Source: a virus
Reading direction: 5' to 3' (one strand)
DNA: 64,000 nt
Virus record (IMG/VR): IMGVR_UViG_3300018421_000013
Span: 1 to 64,000 of that record
The notes beneath the pieces are model-generated. The model made no database searches. It worked only from the letters and a program-made list of their open reading frames with translations, and had not been told where the DNA came from. This document shows positions 9,849 to 18,853 of this stretch, in pieces. The translations under genes were made by a program, and so were the position numbers. Position 1 is the first letter of the stretch. Each line of letters opens with the position of its first letter.

Positions 9849-9889
9849 AAAAAAATAATGGGAGTTATATAGTTATTTATATAACCCCC
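9849..9889 (-). terminator. hairpin terminator overlapping the portal promoter
   Basis: On the minus strand GGG, a mismatch and GTTATATA pair with TATATAAC, a mismatch and CCC around a 6-base loop, giving 8 + 3 base pairs. It is followed directly by ATTATTTTTTT. That is the layout of an intrinsic terminator for transcripts coming from gp18 and gp19. The late promoter box of the portal gene lies within the stem and loop, so one 40-base element would end one unit and begin the next. Confidence 0.6.
9874..9881 (-). promoter_or_regulatory. T4-type late promoter for the portal unit
   Basis: A perfect TATAAATA, 37 bases before the gp20 ATG. It would drive the portal, collagen-like, Hint and 800-aa genes, which overlap each other by 1-11 bases. 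It is part of the hairpin described at 9849-9889. Confidence 0.7.
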
Positions 9890-9921
9890 ACACCATACTA
9901 TTAAATTAGATGAGTTATATC

Positions 9922-10425
9922 TTAGAACCCTTCGTTCATGTAATCAAATGCCCACGTAACTTCATACGTTGCAATTGTATCTGTAGTGTTCCAATCCAAA
10001 TTGATTACGCCTACATCTGTTGGCCAACATCCTTCCAAACTATACCTACGGATAATTGTTCCTTGCTTATCAAATAATTTTACTGTAGCATTTTGTTTAT
10101 ATTCTTCACCTGTCAGTAATCTTACGTTTGAATCGCCATAATTAATGTCCATTGACCATTGCTCTAAATTAGAACGAACATCGTCGTTTTCTTCCATCAT
10201 TAAAGTCGTTGTCCACTCAGCGTAAGTCCTATCTCCTGCAATTTTAACCTTACGACCAAAATATGGAACTTCAATTACACCCATTGTATATGCAGGAGTA
10301 GCAGTAGCTGCGCAAAGAAAACCAAATTGAGAGCCAGCGTATGTAACATCAACTTCAAAAAGGGTAGGTCTATACCCACCCCTTTGAATGGCGTTTGATT
10401 TAAAATCTGTAACGCTAAAAGCCAT
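9922..10425 (-). CDS. gp19: tail tube protein
   Basis: This is a homologue of T4 gp19, the protein that stacks in hexamers to form the inner tail tube. The length of 167 aa matches the usual 163. Visible family features are the N-terminal 'SVTDFKSNAIQRGGYRPTLF', the central VPYFGRKVKIAGDRTYAEW strand pair, the helix 'SNLEQWSMDINYGDSN', and the C-terminal strand ATYEVTWAFDYMNEGF. It follows the sheath gene, as in T4, and has a late-promoter-like box 28 bases upstream, which suits its need in many copies. Confidence 0.96.
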   Translation of the reverse strand: MAFSVTDFKSNAIQRGGYRPTLFEVDVTYAGSQFGFLCAATATPAYTMGVIEVPYFGRKVKIAGDRTYAEWTTTLMMEENDDVRSNLEQWSMDINYGDSNVRLLTGEEYKQNATVKLFDKQGTIIRRYSLEGCWPTDVGVINLDWNTTDTIATYEVTWAFDYMNEGF

Positions 10426-10453
10426 TTTATTCTCCTATTTGTTTTAACTATTT

Positions 10454-10461
10454 TATTTATT
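10454..10461 (-). promoter_or_regulatory. late-promoter-like box AATAAATA before gp19
   Basis: One base off TATAAATA, at the standard 28-base distance from the gp19 ATG, and overlapping the TAA stop of the sheath gene in the same way as the perfect boxes elsewhere in this window. Confidence 0.5.
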
Positions 10462-12748
10462 AAAAATTGCCAATAACTTCGGAGAATTCTACTCCGGTTC
10501 TAACTGCAACAAAATTCAATTGGATAAAGTTAATTGATTTAGCTGGTTTGATGTAAATATCTCCAATAAACTCGTTTCTATCAATTACTTCACCAGTATT
10601 ATTTGTTTCATCACACACAACAGCAAAGTCATATACTCCACGACGGCCTTGAATATCTCTTAAGAAAGGAGTAACTAAATTAACAAAGCTTGCGCGCGTA
10701 AAGGCATCATTAAATTCAAATAATGTAAATTTAGCTGCAGTAGCAATAGCTTTTTCTAATACAATGAACAATCTACGAACATTGATTCTATCAAAAGCTG
10801 ATGGCTTAGCTAATAATGTTTTATCACCAAATAAGATAATACCATTTCCTGGGAAATTAACAACAGGATTAATACCGCTCTTATAAATGATATCGCGTTC
10901 TGCTTTTTTAGGATTCCACGCCAATTTAACAACGTTTTTAATAGCACCACGATTAAATCCTGCTGGAGACCACCAAGCATCGCGGGCCTGATCTGTTGCA
11001 GCGCAAAGACCAGCAACATCACCATTTAATGGAACCCATCGATAAATGTCATTATACTTATCATATGCATACTTATAACCGGAGTCTAATGTAGCATAAG
11101 AAGTAGATCGACATGAATTTCTAAATTCAACAACTCTAGCTTCAGTATCGCCGGTAGTAATGTTTACAACGTCTGATTTATCTGGCGAAATAAATGCAAT
11201 ACAATCTTTTCTTGCTTCGCAAATATTATCAACGATATAATTAGCAAGTTGCTCTCCGTTTGTACCACCACGTGCTTTACCTGCTAACACTAATGAAATA
11301 TCAATATCTTCAGCAGATTTAAATAAATTATAAGAATTAATTAAGTCTGCAATAGCAACAGTATCTTCGCCCTTTGTATCACGTCCACCAACCAAAGATT
11401 TTGTATATGGATTAACATTTGTTGAGCTAGTAAGATTTAACGCAGTAGCAGAACCTGAATTACTGCGATCCTGGGCCCACCACAAATATTTTGAAGATTG
11501 ATTGATTACTTCTTTATAATGAAGAGTTGATCCATCTTCACTTTTAACATTTGTTCCACGAGATAATCCTTGGAATACTTCTAAGATTGTACCAGGAACT
11601 CCACTGAATCCACCATCTTCATCAGCAATAACTACATGAAGTTCGTCTTGAGCTGATGTATTACCTTGTGTAAATTGATATGTAGATTGTCCTGGCGCGC
11701 CTTCTACTGAATCCCAATATTCCCACTTTCTAGAAAGTTTTGTATCAGAAAAATCTGTAGATAAACCATATGGATCTTTAAATGTAATAGTCGCAGTAAC
11801 CACACCAGTTTCAACGGCGAGTGCTTCAACTTTAGTAATCTCGCTAATTTCTTCTACTTGAAGATATTGAACACCAATAGTTGTATTACCGAGTTTAACC
11901 TGGTCTCCTACAATAATTGTATCTAACGCAGTTTGTAATGAATCGGCGCCTGAGTTAGCATCTCCGGCTGCGGTGTTAGCAATAGTAATTGTTGCAACCT
12001 TAGAACCAACTGAAATACTTAACGTAGCAGAAGATGTATTAGCAGCATCAATTGCAGTTAAATCTGTTTCTGTTTCAAACGCGGCCGCACTATCACACAC
12101 AGATACTTTTAATGAATTACCTAATTCGCCTGGGTATTTAGCAACCCATTGTACGTCTGCATCAAAAGTTACTGTTTCATAGTGTTCATCGTTTTTTACG
12201 ATTTGACCCGGCAAAGACGCAACATTTGAGTTTGCAATAGCGTTGAGCGAATAATCAGCATCAAAATATTGCAATTGAACTGTTGTTGGTGTATTTGGGC
12301 CTATAGCAGCTTGGCTTAATACGATATCTGTATTAGATCCATTTTCTGTAGCTGAAACTACTGTTGTTCCATCTGGAATATATTGTCCAAAAACTGCTTC
12401 ACCACCAGTAAGTCCAAGATCTAAACTTTGAACTGTGATGGCAGTGGTATCACCTACTTCAGAATCTTCAATTACAACAGTTCCTGTTGAATGTGAAGCA
12501 CGACTTACGTTTAATTTATTGCCATAAGCTAAAAAGCTAGAAGCAGTAAAAAACGTTTCTGCGTTTAAATTCGAAGGCTTACCATAACGAGAAACGAGAG
12601 CGTCTTCTGAACTAATTAGCAATGATTTTTCTACAGGTCCCCAACGAAAAACACCACCAATAGCTGCATCGGTGGTTGCTACCGCTGGAATTACTGTAGT
12701 AAGATCAACCTCAGTTACATTAACGCCTGGGCTTAATTGAAAAGGCAT
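10460..12748 (-). CDS. gp18: tail sheath protein
   Basis: This is a homologue of T4 gp18, the contractile sheath subunit. The N-terminus 'MPFQLSPGVNVTEVDLTTVI' followed by AIGGVFRWGPV is typical, as is the conserved C-terminal half with WWSPAGFNRG, 'KAERDIIYKSGINPVVNFPG', a G-x-x-x-F-G-D-K-T motif, and 'FDRINVRRLFIVLEKAI' ending in V-V-C-D-E-T-N-N. At 762 aa it is about 100 residues longer than T4 gp18; the extra length is in the outer, variable part (residues 75-330), which is Thr/Ala/Asp-rich. It has its own late promoter and a long leader with a palindrome. Confidence 0.97.
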   Translation of the reverse strand: MPFQLSPGVNVTEVDLTTVIPAVATTDAAIGGVFRWGPVEKSLLISSEDALVSRYGKPSNLNAETFFTASSFLAYGNKLNVSRASHSTGTVVIEDSEVGDTTAITVQSLDLGLTGGEAVFGQYIPDGTTVVSATENGSNTDIVLSQAAIGPNTPTTVQLQYFDADYSLNAIANSNVASLPGQIVKNDEHYETVTFDADVQWVAKYPGELGNSLKVSVCDSAAAFETETDLTAIDAANTSSATLSISVGSKVATITIANTAAGDANSGADSLQTALDTIIVGDQVKLGNTTIGVQYLQVEEISEITKVEALAVETGVVTATITFKDPYGLSTDFSDTKLSRKWEYWDSVEGAPGQSTYQFTQGNTSAQDELHVVIADEDGGFSGVPGTILEVFQGLSRGTNVKSEDGSTLHYKEVINQSSKYLWWAQDRSNSGSATALNLTSSTNVNPYTKSLVGGRDTKGEDTVAIADLINSYNLFKSAEDIDISLVLAGKARGGTNGEQLANYIVDNICEARKDCIAFISPDKSDVVNITTGDTEARVVEFRNSCRSTSYATLDSGYKYAYDKYNDIYRWVPLNGDVAGLCAATDQARDAWWSPAGFNRGAIKNVVKLAWNPKKAERDIIYKSGINPVVNFPGNGIILFGDKTLLAKPSAFDRINVRRLFIVLEKAIATAAKFTLFEFNDAFTRASFVNLVTPFLRDIQGRRGVYDFAVVCDETNNTGEVIDRNEFIGDIYIKPAKSINFIQLNFVAVRTGVEFSEVIGNF

Positions 12749-12774
12749 ATTGTTTTTCTCCCTATAGGCTTTGT

Positions 12775-12788
12775 ATTCAATATTGAAT
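12775..12788. repeat. 14-bp palindrome in the sheath leader
   Basis: ATTCAATATTGAAT is a perfect palindrome between the late promoter box (12804) and the sheath ATG (12748). It could be an operator-like site or, in RNA, a short hairpin near the 5' end. A similar palindrome lies in the leader of the 1392-aa fibre gene. Confidence 0.4.
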
Positions 12789-12803
12789 TGGAATCATTAT
12801 AGT

Positions 12804-12811
12804 TATTTATA
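12804..12811 (-). promoter_or_regulatory. T4-type late promoter for the sheath gene
   Basis: A perfect TATAAATA, 55 bases before the gp18 ATG and just past the stop of the terminase gene. A dedicated promoter suits the high copy number of the sheath compared with terminase. Confidence 0.65.
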
Positions 12812-12817
12812 AAAATC

Positions 12818-14461
12818 TTATTTTCTTAAAAACTGATCAAAATCACTGACAGCATAAATAACTTCTTCAATATATTCATCTCGCCCATCATCAATTATGC
12901 CGAATGGCACCAATTCATTCATAATTTGTTCGTTATTCATATCTCTAAGATGATTTATAGTATTTATATCGGTTAATTCTTTAAAATATTGTTGATTACT
13001 TAACCACGCAAATAAACCTAGGCACATTGTTAAGTCGTCATGATTCCCTGGTTCGGCCTCATAACTACTTCCTTTTTTACTAAAAGTAGATAGTTCTTTA
13101 ATTGTTTCAAAATCACTTATAATTAATTGGTTTTGTTCTATTAATAATTTCAATAAAGAACACGCTAAAGATTTAACAGCTTTTGTTGTTCTTACACCTT
13201 TATCCGCTTGCCCAGAAAATCCTGCAGATAATCTTTTACCACTTCTACCCATGTTTTCCGTAAATAACATATTTTCATATTCTAAATCCTCGAATAAAGT
13301 TACTGATACTTGTTCACCTATATCATTAATTTCTACTAATACTTGTGCATCATTATAGTGTTTTGCTAATTGATAGATAATATCAGTAAAATCTCTTGGA
13401 GTAATCATATTATCTCTAAAAATACATACTTGCAAATATGGCATTTTAGTCACATCAATAATTTGGAATGCTGAATAATCTAGTCCTTTTCCACGAGAAA
13501 CATCGACAGTCATAACATAAGATCTTTGCGCTTTTGGAGATTGATACATTTTAACCCCGTGCGATTCATGAATAGGATCTTTATATACTAATTCTTTAAG
13601 TTTCCATCCAGCAATTAATGTTCCAGAACTACCTAAAAATTCACACTCCATTTCTTGCGCAAATTTTTCTTCATCAAAATCCATAGCAGCAAGAGTTTCT
13701 TTTCGCCAGGCTGCGTCTCTTCCAGGAACATCATTCCATTTAACTTCAATAAATTTATATCCATTCCTTCCATCTTTTGCACCTTCACACGTTTTATAAA
13801 AATGATTTAAACCATTTGGTGTAGATGTTAATAATATCTTTGTAGTATCACCAGAAGAAATTGTTGGAAATACAGAAGCAAAAAATTCATCCCAATTTTC
13901 AACAAATGCTGTTTCGTCTATATAAAGGAAAGATACAGATTTACCACGAATAGCTGAAGAAGATGTAGCTGCAGCTATAATTTTAGAACCATTTTCAAAT
14001 TCAACAGTTCCTTTATTCCATTCAACTACACCTTGTTGCATCCATTTTGGTAATGCTTCATACGCAACTTTAATTCTTTCTAAAATTTCTCTCGCAGCAT
14101 CACCCTTATTTGCTAATAAAGCGACCGTTTTATGCTCATTAAATAAAATATAATGCAATATTAAACAAACAGCAGTAGTAGTTTTACCTGCCTGACGAGA
14201 TGTAACTACTACTGTTCTTCTATTATTACTAGTAGTATCAATAATTTCACTTTGATAAGGATATAAATCTATAGGTATTAATCCACGATCAACATGAACA
14301 ATTTTGATGTATGTTTGTGAAAAATGAATTGGATCAGCAGCACATTTTAAAAATTCTTGGACCATTTCTTCGGTCCAATTAATGTTTACGCCTTTTCTTT
14401 TAAGATTTACATTTCCTAAATAGGATTTATAATCATCAATATCTTCAATTGTTTGTTGCAT
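12818..14461 (-). CDS. gp17: terminase large subunit, packaging ATPase and nuclease
   Basis: This is a homologue of T4 gp17, the motor that pumps DNA into the prohead and cuts the concatemer. The ATPase part shows the Walker A loop SRQAGKTT at residues 88-95, Walker B VSFLYIDE ending in the catalytic Glu183, and the coupling motif LLTSTPNG. The RNase-H-like nuclease part has the expected acidic residues in TVDVSRGKGLD, VLVEINDIG and NHDDLTM. At 547 aa it is shorter than T4 gp17 (610), with the difference at the N-terminus. It overlaps gp16 by 17 bases and ends before the sheath promoter. Confidence 0.98.
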   Translation of the reverse strand: MQQTIEDIDDYKSYLGNVNLKRKGVNINWTEEMVQEFLKCAADPIHFSQTYIKIVHVDRGLIPIDLYPYQSEIIDTTSNNRRTVVVTSRQAGKTTTAVCLILHYILFNEHKTVALLANKGDAAREILERIKVAYEALPKWMQQGVVEWNKGTVEFENGSKIIAAATSSSAIRGKSVSFLYIDETAFVENWDEFFASVFPTISSGDTTKILLTSTPNGLNHFYKTCEGAKDGRNGYKFIEVKWNDVPGRDAAWRKETLAAMDFDEEKFAQEMECEFLGSSGTLIAGWKLKELVYKDPIHESHGVKMYQSPKAQRSYVMTVDVSRGKGLDYSAFQIIDVTKMPYLQVCIFRDNMITPRDFTDIIYQLAKHYNDAQVLVEINDIGEQVSVTLFEDLEYENMLFTENMGRSGKRLSAGFSGQADKGVRTTKAVKSLACSLLKLLIEQNQLIISDFETIKELSTFSKKGSSYEAEPGNHDDLTMCLGLFAWLSNQQYFKELTDINTINHLRDMNNEQIMNELVPFGIIDDGRDEYIEEVIYAVSDFDQFLRK

Positions 14462-14855
14462 CGTCTTTATTCATTAATTTTAGTAAATCGCTGGTGCTTC
14501 CAACAAATAAATTATTATTAATTGTTCCTGCTATTTCTTCTGGTTTTAATAAATCTTTTTTCTTTTTTTGTATTTCTAATAAATCTTTATTTACATCAAC
14601 CAAAGTTTTAATCATTTGAGCTAAAACTTCATATGAACGAGGGTGTTGAGATTGATCTGCAATAGACATTAACTCATCCATTGCGCCATGTCCTTTCTCT
14701 ATAATATCATATAAGTTTTGTCTAACGTATTTTAAATCTTGTTCTGCTTCATGATCTGTTTGAATAGATGGTTTATAAGCTGTAGGTAATTGCGTATCAT
14801 TTTCTATTTCAATAGGATTCATATTTAAAACATCACTAATTATATCTTTACTCAC
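14445..14855 (-). CDS. gp16: terminase small subunit
   Basis: A 136-aa, mostly helical acidic protein immediately before the large terminase, as gp16 is in T4. The central region 'AEQDLKYVRQNLYDIIEKGH' followed by helices with QHPRSYEVLAQMIKTLVDVNKDLL is the conserved core of T4-type small terminases, which form ring oligomers and regulate gp17. The C-terminus (NNNLFVGSTSDLLKLMNK) is the expected short tail. Its ATG overlaps the gp15 stop by one base, and its end overlaps gp17 by 17 bases. Confidence 0.9.
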   Translation of the reverse strand: MSKDIISDVLNMNPIEIENDTQLPTAYKPSIQTDHEAEQDLKYVRQNLYDIIEKGHGAMDELMSIADQSQHPRSYEVLAQMIKTLVDVNKDLLEIQKKKKDLLKPEEIAGTINNNLFVGSTSDLLKLMNKDDATNN

Positions 14856-15724
14856 TATTCAATGTCCTTAGGGTCTTGTATATCTACAATAAATCCATAA
14901 TTGTCTTCCGATGAAATGTTATTGGCAGAAATACTTAATGCAGAATTAGAAGTTGGTTCACCGTTTGCAGTTAATCCTGGGCTGACATCAACAGAAGCTA
15001 TTGCATTAACTAAAGATGAATCAATATCATTATATAATGATGAATCATATAATTCTGTATTTGCAACGTTAATAATTCCAGAATTTTTGATAGGACCAAA
15101 GAATTGTGCTTTCATAACAAAATTTAAAGTCCAAATAAGAGATCTTCTACTGTCATAATCTCCTTCATATACATCATCTTGAGAAACATCAGTTAAAACT
15201 AAAGGAACATCTAAAACAATATCAGGATCATTTATTAATTTAACCGTAGTATTCCATTCTGGAGTAAAATATGGTAAAATTTGTTCAACAATTGCAGTGC
15301 CATCTTCTGTATTCTTACAAAATACAGAAAGTGAAAAATTTATATCGTATGGAACCGGATTGTATGTATATTTTCTGCTAGTATCATCACTTGTAACATC
15401 TTTAACAATAAACCTATTAATAGTAGATAATTTTCTTTCTGGCGCATAATTCATTCCTACAATTTCAAATCCTAAGCGAGGTAAAACTATAGCAACAGGC
15501 CTAGTCATAGGATCTTCATCACTTTGTGCACCAGTATAACCAGTTATTCCGCCAGTAATTCTTGATAAAAATTTATCACGGGGTCCATATGCTATAGGTA
15601 TTTTTATAGATTGAATTACTTTACCATTATTATCTTTTCGATTAATCCAAAGATCATTAAATAGTGTGCCAAATAGAATAACATACTTTTTTATCATTTC
15701 GTGGTAAAAAGTTTGGCCAAACAT
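14855..15724 (-). CDS. gp15: tail sheath stabiliser and tail terminator
   Basis: This is a homologue of T4 gp15, the hexamer that caps the head-proximal end of the tail and joins it to the neck. The N-terminus 'FYHEMIKKYVILFGTLFNDL' with IPIAYGPRDKFLSR and the later 'SLSVFCKNTEDGTAIVEQIL' with PYFTPEW are the recognisable family segments. At 289 aa it is close to T4 (272). It is coupled to gp14 and gp16 by one-base stop/start overlaps. Confidence 0.95.
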   Translation of the reverse strand: MFGQTFYHEMIKKYVILFGTLFNDLWINRKDNNGKVIQSIKIPIAYGPRDKFLSRITGGITGYTGAQSDEDPMTRPVAIVLPRLGFEIVGMNYAPERKLSTINRFIVKDVTSDDTSRKYTYNPVPYDINFSLSVFCKNTEDGTAIVEQILPYFTPEWNTTVKLINDPDIVLDVPLVLTDVSQDDVYEGDYDSRRSLIWTLNFVMKAQFFGPIKNSGIINVANTELYDSSLYNDIDSSLVNAIASVDVSPGLTANGEPTSNSALSISANNISSEDNYGFIVDIQDPKDIE

Positions 15725-16452
15725 TAAATATTACCTTCAGAAAATGGATTTGTTTCACTAAAATCAATAATATTATCACCATCTGTTTCTAAAGTTACAT
15801 TATCTGCAAAAGGATCAGTTGAAATAAATGATGTATTTGCGTTTTGTATTCTTCCCGTATCAACATCAATTATAATATCACCATTTGCGTATAAATCACC
15901 CCGATCAAGAATTCCAGCATCTAATGAATATTGTTTTTGAATTGAATCTATTGCATCTAATCCTGTACTCAATTCTTCATTACTATATTCAAATAATTCA
16001 CAACGAATATCATATGTTTGTAACCCACCCATTTGATAAAATACTGCCTCATGCTCTACAAATTTAACTTGATAAACACGATTTGTTAATGGTAAATAAA
16101 TTAAATCGCCTTCTCTTGGTCTACTTTGTATTTCAATAGCACCAATTTCATTATTAAAAACCCTTTGTGCAATAGAGAACGTAATTTCATCTCTAATTTG
16201 AACACCAAATTTAGAAAGAAAATCACCCTCTCCTTCGAATCCTTCAATATTCTTAATATACATTTCAACCAAATACGTATTAACATATCTAGAAATTCTA
16301 TCTTCGTTAAATGTAGAATCAATTGCTACTAATTGCCGCGGAGAATAATAAACGTCGTGGCCATACATTTTAATAGACTCGATAATTAAATCTTCTATTA
16401 AATTTTTTTCTGCATAACTATCAAAGTTATTAAAAAATACATTAGTAGCCAT
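15724..16452 (-). CDS. gp14: neck protein
   Basis: This is a homologue of T4 gp14, which with gp13 completes the neck after packaging. It starts 'MATNVFFNNFDSYAEKNLIE' and contains IKMYGHDVYYSPR and the conserved 'FGVQIRDEITFSIAQRVF' and PREGDLIYLPL. At 242 aa it matches the T4 length (256). It lies 54 bases downstream of gp13. The leader contains a possible 7-codon reading frame in another frame; I do not count it as a gene. Confidence 0.95.
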   Translation of the reverse strand: MATNVFFNNFDSYAEKNLIEDLIIESIKMYGHDVYYSPRQLVAIDSTFNEDRISRYVNTYLVEMYIKNIEGFEGEGDFLSKFGVQIRDEITFSIAQRVFNNEIGAIEIQSRPREGDLIYLPLTNRVYQVKFVEHEAVFYQMGGLQTYDIRCELFEYSNEELSTGLDAIDSIQKQYSLDAGILDRGDLYANGDIIIDVDTGRIQNANTSFISTDPFADNVTLETDGDNIIDFSETNPFSEGNI

Positions 16453-16506
16453 AACTGGTTGACATTTCCTGTTTTTTGCGTATAATAGCTATTGAGCTAA
16501 TAATAA

Positions 16507-17250
16507 TTATCCTCTCATATCCATTACTGGTAATGAGTAGTTATTAATCATTTGTTCTTCTAGTTTAGTAATTTCTGCTTGAGCATCATCGTACAGTTTA
16601 GCGCCATTAAAGGTTATACCGCCAGGCAATTGCATCCCTTCAAATTTTGTTAAATTAGAACCCCATTGTCTTTTAATTAATTGCGTAGTATAATGCTTAA
16701 GCCATCTGTCATTCCAAACATCTGTGTATGTATCTGGATCTACGATTTCGTAAGCTTCTACTAAAACATATTTGTCTAATTCTAAAGCAGCCTCGCCTTT
16801 ATCAATGTGTAATATATTTCTATGTCTATTATAACGTATAGGAGTTCTACCTACTAAAATTTCTTGAACTAACGCAAGATGTTCCATTGACATGTAATAA
16901 TCGATTAATCCAACATTAACTAATGTATATAAATCATTTAAAGCAATTTGATATCGTATATTAAATAAATCACCAGCACTAGTTGCAGGATCACTCATTT
17001 CAAATATTTTTACAACTCCCATTATATTTTCCGGAAGAGTAATAGATTTATCATCAATGTTTTGCTGAGTTATTTGATGCTTATAATAAACTTTTGATGT
17101 TCCATCGAAATGATAATCATAGTAAAATCTTAAAGCTTCATCAATTCTATCATCTACTTGATCATCATCTACATTAATTTCTATTACTGGCTTACCTAAA
17201 GCTCTTAAGCAATATTCTTTAAATTCAGATCTTGTAGTTGGATTAGCCAT
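16507..17250 (-). CDS. gp13: neck protein
   Basis: This is a homologue of T4 gp13, the neck component that forms the head-tail connector with gp14. It has the family N-terminus 'TTRSEFKEYCLRALGKPVIE' with INVDDDQVDDRIDEAL, and the segment WNDRWLKHYTTQLIKRQWG near residue 190, followed by FEGMQLPGG. At 247 aa it is shorter than T4 gp13 (309), as in other marine T4-like phages. It is the first gene of the conserved neck-to-portal series and follows the glycosyltransferase-like cluster after a 15-base gap. Confidence 0.95.
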   Translation of the reverse strand: MANPTTRSEFKEYCLRALGKPVIEINVDDDQVDDRIDEALRFYYDYHFDGTSKVYYKHQITQQNIDDKSITLPENIMGVVKIFEMSDPATSAGDLFNIRYQIALNDLYTLVNVGLIDYYMSMEHLALVQEILVGRTPIRYNRHRNILHIDKGEAALELDKYVLVEAYEIVDPDTYTDVWNDRWLKHYTTQLIKRQWGSNLTKFEGMQLPGGITFNGAKLYDDAQAEITKLEEQMINNYSLPVMDMRG

Positions 17251-17264
17251 TATTGTATCTCTAG

Positions 17265-18077
17265 TTAAAGTGTAATTTCATCCATGTTAACACTGCCATG
17301 TAAAGCTATAAATGCTAAAATTGTATCGTCACTTGTTGCAATAATTTCTTGTGAATTTGTTGGATCATAATCAACGTATTGATTTATTGATACGTTTTCA
17401 GAATTTATAGTAAAAGAACCATTTAAACATACAATTCTACCACCAATTGCACCTGGAAATACTTTTGTGTTCATTGTTTCTGAAGAAGAAAGTTGCGCGC
17501 AATCCCACAGTTGAGTTGGAGTATCTAATGTCTGTAAGCTTGGAGGTACACCTATTTGCCAACACTCCCAGCCGCCTACTCCGGCTACTAGTTTACTTCC
17601 AGTATTTCGAAAATAAGATTCTGGATTTAAATTTAATCCATTTTCACACACTGTAGATTCAATTTGATTTCCAGTATCATATTGAATGATAATATCTTCT
17701 TGTGAATTTAATTTTAAAGTGTGCGTTCCATTTCCCCTAATAATCCCTATATGATAACATGGGCACAAGATTTCAGGATTATACGAAGAATGATTTGTAT
17801 ATACGTCATCTATATTTAACTTCAATATAGGCGTTTTTCTAATCATATTTACGTCACTTATAGTGCTAGATAAGTGCATATTTTCTCTTAAATCAATCTC
17901 GGGATCATCTCCTGCACATAATATATAATGATTTTCACTTAAAACAGATTTTAATACTACTAAATTCCTCCAATATATCTGATGATCATCAACATCAAAC
18001 ATACCTTTTGTAACCGTTACACCCGGACCAAAAGCAATATTAGTGTGTGAATCGTAATTTATATTTCTAACTGTCAT
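17265..18077 (-). CDS. unknown protein in the glycosyltransferase-like cluster, 270 aa
   Basis: I do not recognise this protein with confidence. It is soluble, without membrane segments. The part after residue 205 (FPGAIGGRIVCLNGSFTI, then VSINQYVDYDP and DTILAFIAL) has the strand-turn rhythm of a cupin-like beta-barrel, and a similar but weaker pattern lies at residues 110-135 (GTHTLKLNSQEDIIIQYD), so a two-cupin protein is possible. Several cysteines (LCPCYH, WECW) could bind metal. It starts 2 bases after the neighbouring glycosyltransferase-like gene and ends just before gp13. It may act on a sugar or modify a virion protein, or may itself be structural. Confidence 0.6.
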   Translation of the reverse strand: MTVRNINYDSHTNIAFGPGVTVTKGMFDVDDHQIYWRNLVVLKSVLSENHYILCAGDDPEIDLRENMHLSSTISDVNMIRKTPILKLNIDDVYTNHSSYNPEILCPCYHIGIIRGNGTHTLKLNSQEDIIIQYDTGNQIESTVCENGLNLNPESYFRNTGSKLVAGVGGWECWQIGVPPSLQTLDTPTQLWDCAQLSSSETMNTKVFPGAIGGRIVCLNGSFTINSENVSINQYVDYDPTNSQEIIATSDDTILAFIALHGSVNMDEITL

Positions 18078-18079
18078 TT

Positions 18080-18853
18080 TTAACCTGCGCTATTTCTAGA
18101 TTTTAAACATCTACCATTGTTAATTGGTAAATATTTTTCATTTATATCCATTTTTAATTTTAGAATCATATCTGATTCTTTTTTTGCAATTTGTTCAATG
18201 TTTCTAATATATTTATAATTCAAATGATCTGTGTACTCTAATAAACGATTAAAATTATATGTCCATGCTTCTGCAACAGTACATCTTCCAGTTTTTACAA
18301 ATTTTCTATAATCATGACATACAGCACTTAATCCCTTTACGCCATAATTTAAACAGTTCTTAGCATCAAACGCATGATCTATTAAAGGATCTTCTTTATG
18401 TAAATAGTTTATTGGCATATCTGTTACTGCCACTTTACTTAAAAATCCGGAATCTTGTTCAGGAATATAATTAAATAAGAATGGATTTAATATAAAAAAT
18501 GATAAATCTGCTATTCCAGGATTTGCTTTTATTCTTAAATTATTATAATAACTTGCAAGATTTGAATCTTTTGAAAAAGTATATCTTTTATTTTTATAAA
18601 ACGCAAAATTCGAATTGCAAATAGAATTATATTGTAAATTAATTAAATTTAGATCGCATATAATTCCACTGGCCAAGGCAATAGTTGGTCTTGTACAATT
18701 TTTTAATACAGTATTAACTTTTTTATTATTTTCACATTGAATAATTGACCATTTCCAATCTGGAGTATTTTTTTTCAAAGAATTAATAGTTAAAGGTAAA
18801 AGATCATTATCATTATTTAATATGATAACATCAAATTTTTGAATGTTGCTCAT
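18080..18853 (-). CDS. glycosyltransferase-like protein, 257 aa
   Basis: I place the start at 18853 (MSNIQKFDVIIL), because GAGGAT lies 10 bases upstream. An upstream in-frame ATG at 18919 would add 22 lysine/isoleucine-rich residues and a long overlap with the gene before. The N-terminus FDVIILNNDNDLLPLTINSL, followed by SIIQCENN, has the alpha/beta start of a GT-A (family 2-like) glycosyltransferase, and IALASGIICDLN stands where such enzymes have the DXD region, though a full DXD is missing. The C-terminal half is helical (HDYRKFVKTGRCTVAEAWTY). It overlaps the preceding 303-aa gene by 23 bases. Low similarity to any enzyme I know keeps this tentative. Confidence 0.45.
   Translation of the reverse strand: MSNIQKFDVIILNNDNDLLPLTINSLKKNTPDWKWSIIQCENNKKVNTVLKNCTRPTIALASGIICDLNLINLQYNSICNSNFAFYKNKRYTFSKDSNLASYYNNLRIKANPGIADLSFFILNPFLFNYIPEQDSGFLSKVAVTDMPINYLHKEDPLIDHAFDAKNCLNYGVKGLSAVCHDYRKFVKTGRCTVAEAWTYNFNRLLEYTDHLNYKYIRNIEQIAKKESDMILKLKMDINEKYLPINNGRCLKSRNSAG

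Noticed and set aside
16452-16500. Seven-codon leader frame before gp14
   Set aside because: The ribosome site is too close to its ATG and the length is too short to call; it may be chance.
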